The notes beneath the pieces are model-generated. The model had not been told where the DNA came from and searched no databases. It worked only from the letters and a program-made list of their open reading frames with translations. The translations under genes and the position numbers were made by a program. A stretch of 5,323 nt of DNA from Candidatus Poribacteria bacterium (lineage in GTDB: Bacteria > Poribacteria > WGA-4E > UBA9662): NCBI GenBank assembly GCA_002729015.1, contig PBVO01000085.1:6651-11973 (forward strand), given 5' to 3'. This document shows, one piece after another, positions 5,242 through 5,323 of the stretch. Numbering within the stretch: the stretch's first letter is position 1; each line of letters opens with the position of its first letter.

Positions 5242-5323
5242 ATGGCAACTACAGTAACATTAACAAAACCATCTAATAACTGGCAGAGTTTTTGTGACTG
5301 GGTTACTAGTACCGACAACCGAC
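5242..5323 (+). CDS. psbA: Photosystem II reaction-centre protein D1, N-terminal 27 residues, cut by window edge
   Basis: Only the first 27 codons are present. The residues NWQSFCDWVTSTDNR (13-27) match the conserved D1 N-terminus (for example WEQFCQWVTSTNNR in cyanobacteria), which lies on the cytoplasmic side before the first membrane helix. D1 binds the pigments, quinone and manganese cluster of photosystem II and turns over quickly in light. Phage copies replace it when host synthesis stops. The ATG touches the hli stop codon (TAAATG), with no Shine-Dalgarno, so it is probably translated by coupling to hli. Whether the full gene is intact cannot be seen here. Confidence 0.96.
   Translation, partial: MATTVTLTKPSNNWQSFCDWVTSTDNR

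Overview
The window looks like a piece of a T7-like podovirus infecting marine picocyanobacteria (Prochlorococcus or Synechococcus). Three things support this. The portal protein follows T7 gp8 motif by motif. The scaffold gene follows directly, as in T7. The next recognisable genes are cyanobacterial photosynthesis genes: hli (high-light-inducible protein) and the start of psbA (photosystem II D1). All genes lie on the + strand, packed almost end to end, as expected of a phage operon read by one transcription programme. I have no alignment results; family calls rest on motifs visible in the translations and on remembered family sequences.

Layout. Bases 3-698 are the 3' part of a class I ribonucleotide reductase small-subunit-like diiron protein (nucleotide supply). 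A 62-aa conserved-looking small protein of unknown role overlaps its end (667-855). Bases 858-1820 encode an unrecognised 320-aa protein in the place where T7 keeps small virion proteins (6.7/7.3). It contains a compositionally odd, hairpin-rich patch. Bases 1823-3385 are the portal (head-tail connector) and 3388-4182 the scaffold. A 35-aa lysine-rich protein (4185-4292) sits between the scaffold and an unrecognised 231-aa protein (4292-4987). The only true intergenic gap (4988-5046) holds a terminator-like hairpin plus T-rich tract. After it come hli (5047-5241) and psbA (5242 to the window edge).

How the genes fit together. The RNR subunit would make dNTPs for phage replication. Portal and scaffold nucleate the procapsid. 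Hli and D1 would keep host photosystem II working during infection. The major capsid protein, which follows the scaffold in T7, is not in this window; it probably lies downstream of psbA, so the photosynthesis cassette appears to interrupt the capsid assembly block. Only two genes (858 and 4292) have a clear Shine-Dalgarno. The others start within a few bases of, or overlap, the preceding stop codon, or have an AT-rich leader, which suggests translational coupling.

No CRISPR array, tRNA, rRNA or insertion sequence was seen, and there is no gene-free stretch over 300 bases. The least explained parts are the 320-aa and 231-aa proteins, the 35-aa basic protein, the RNR subunit's apparent lack of the radical tyrosine, and the hairpin ahead of the photosynthesis genes.
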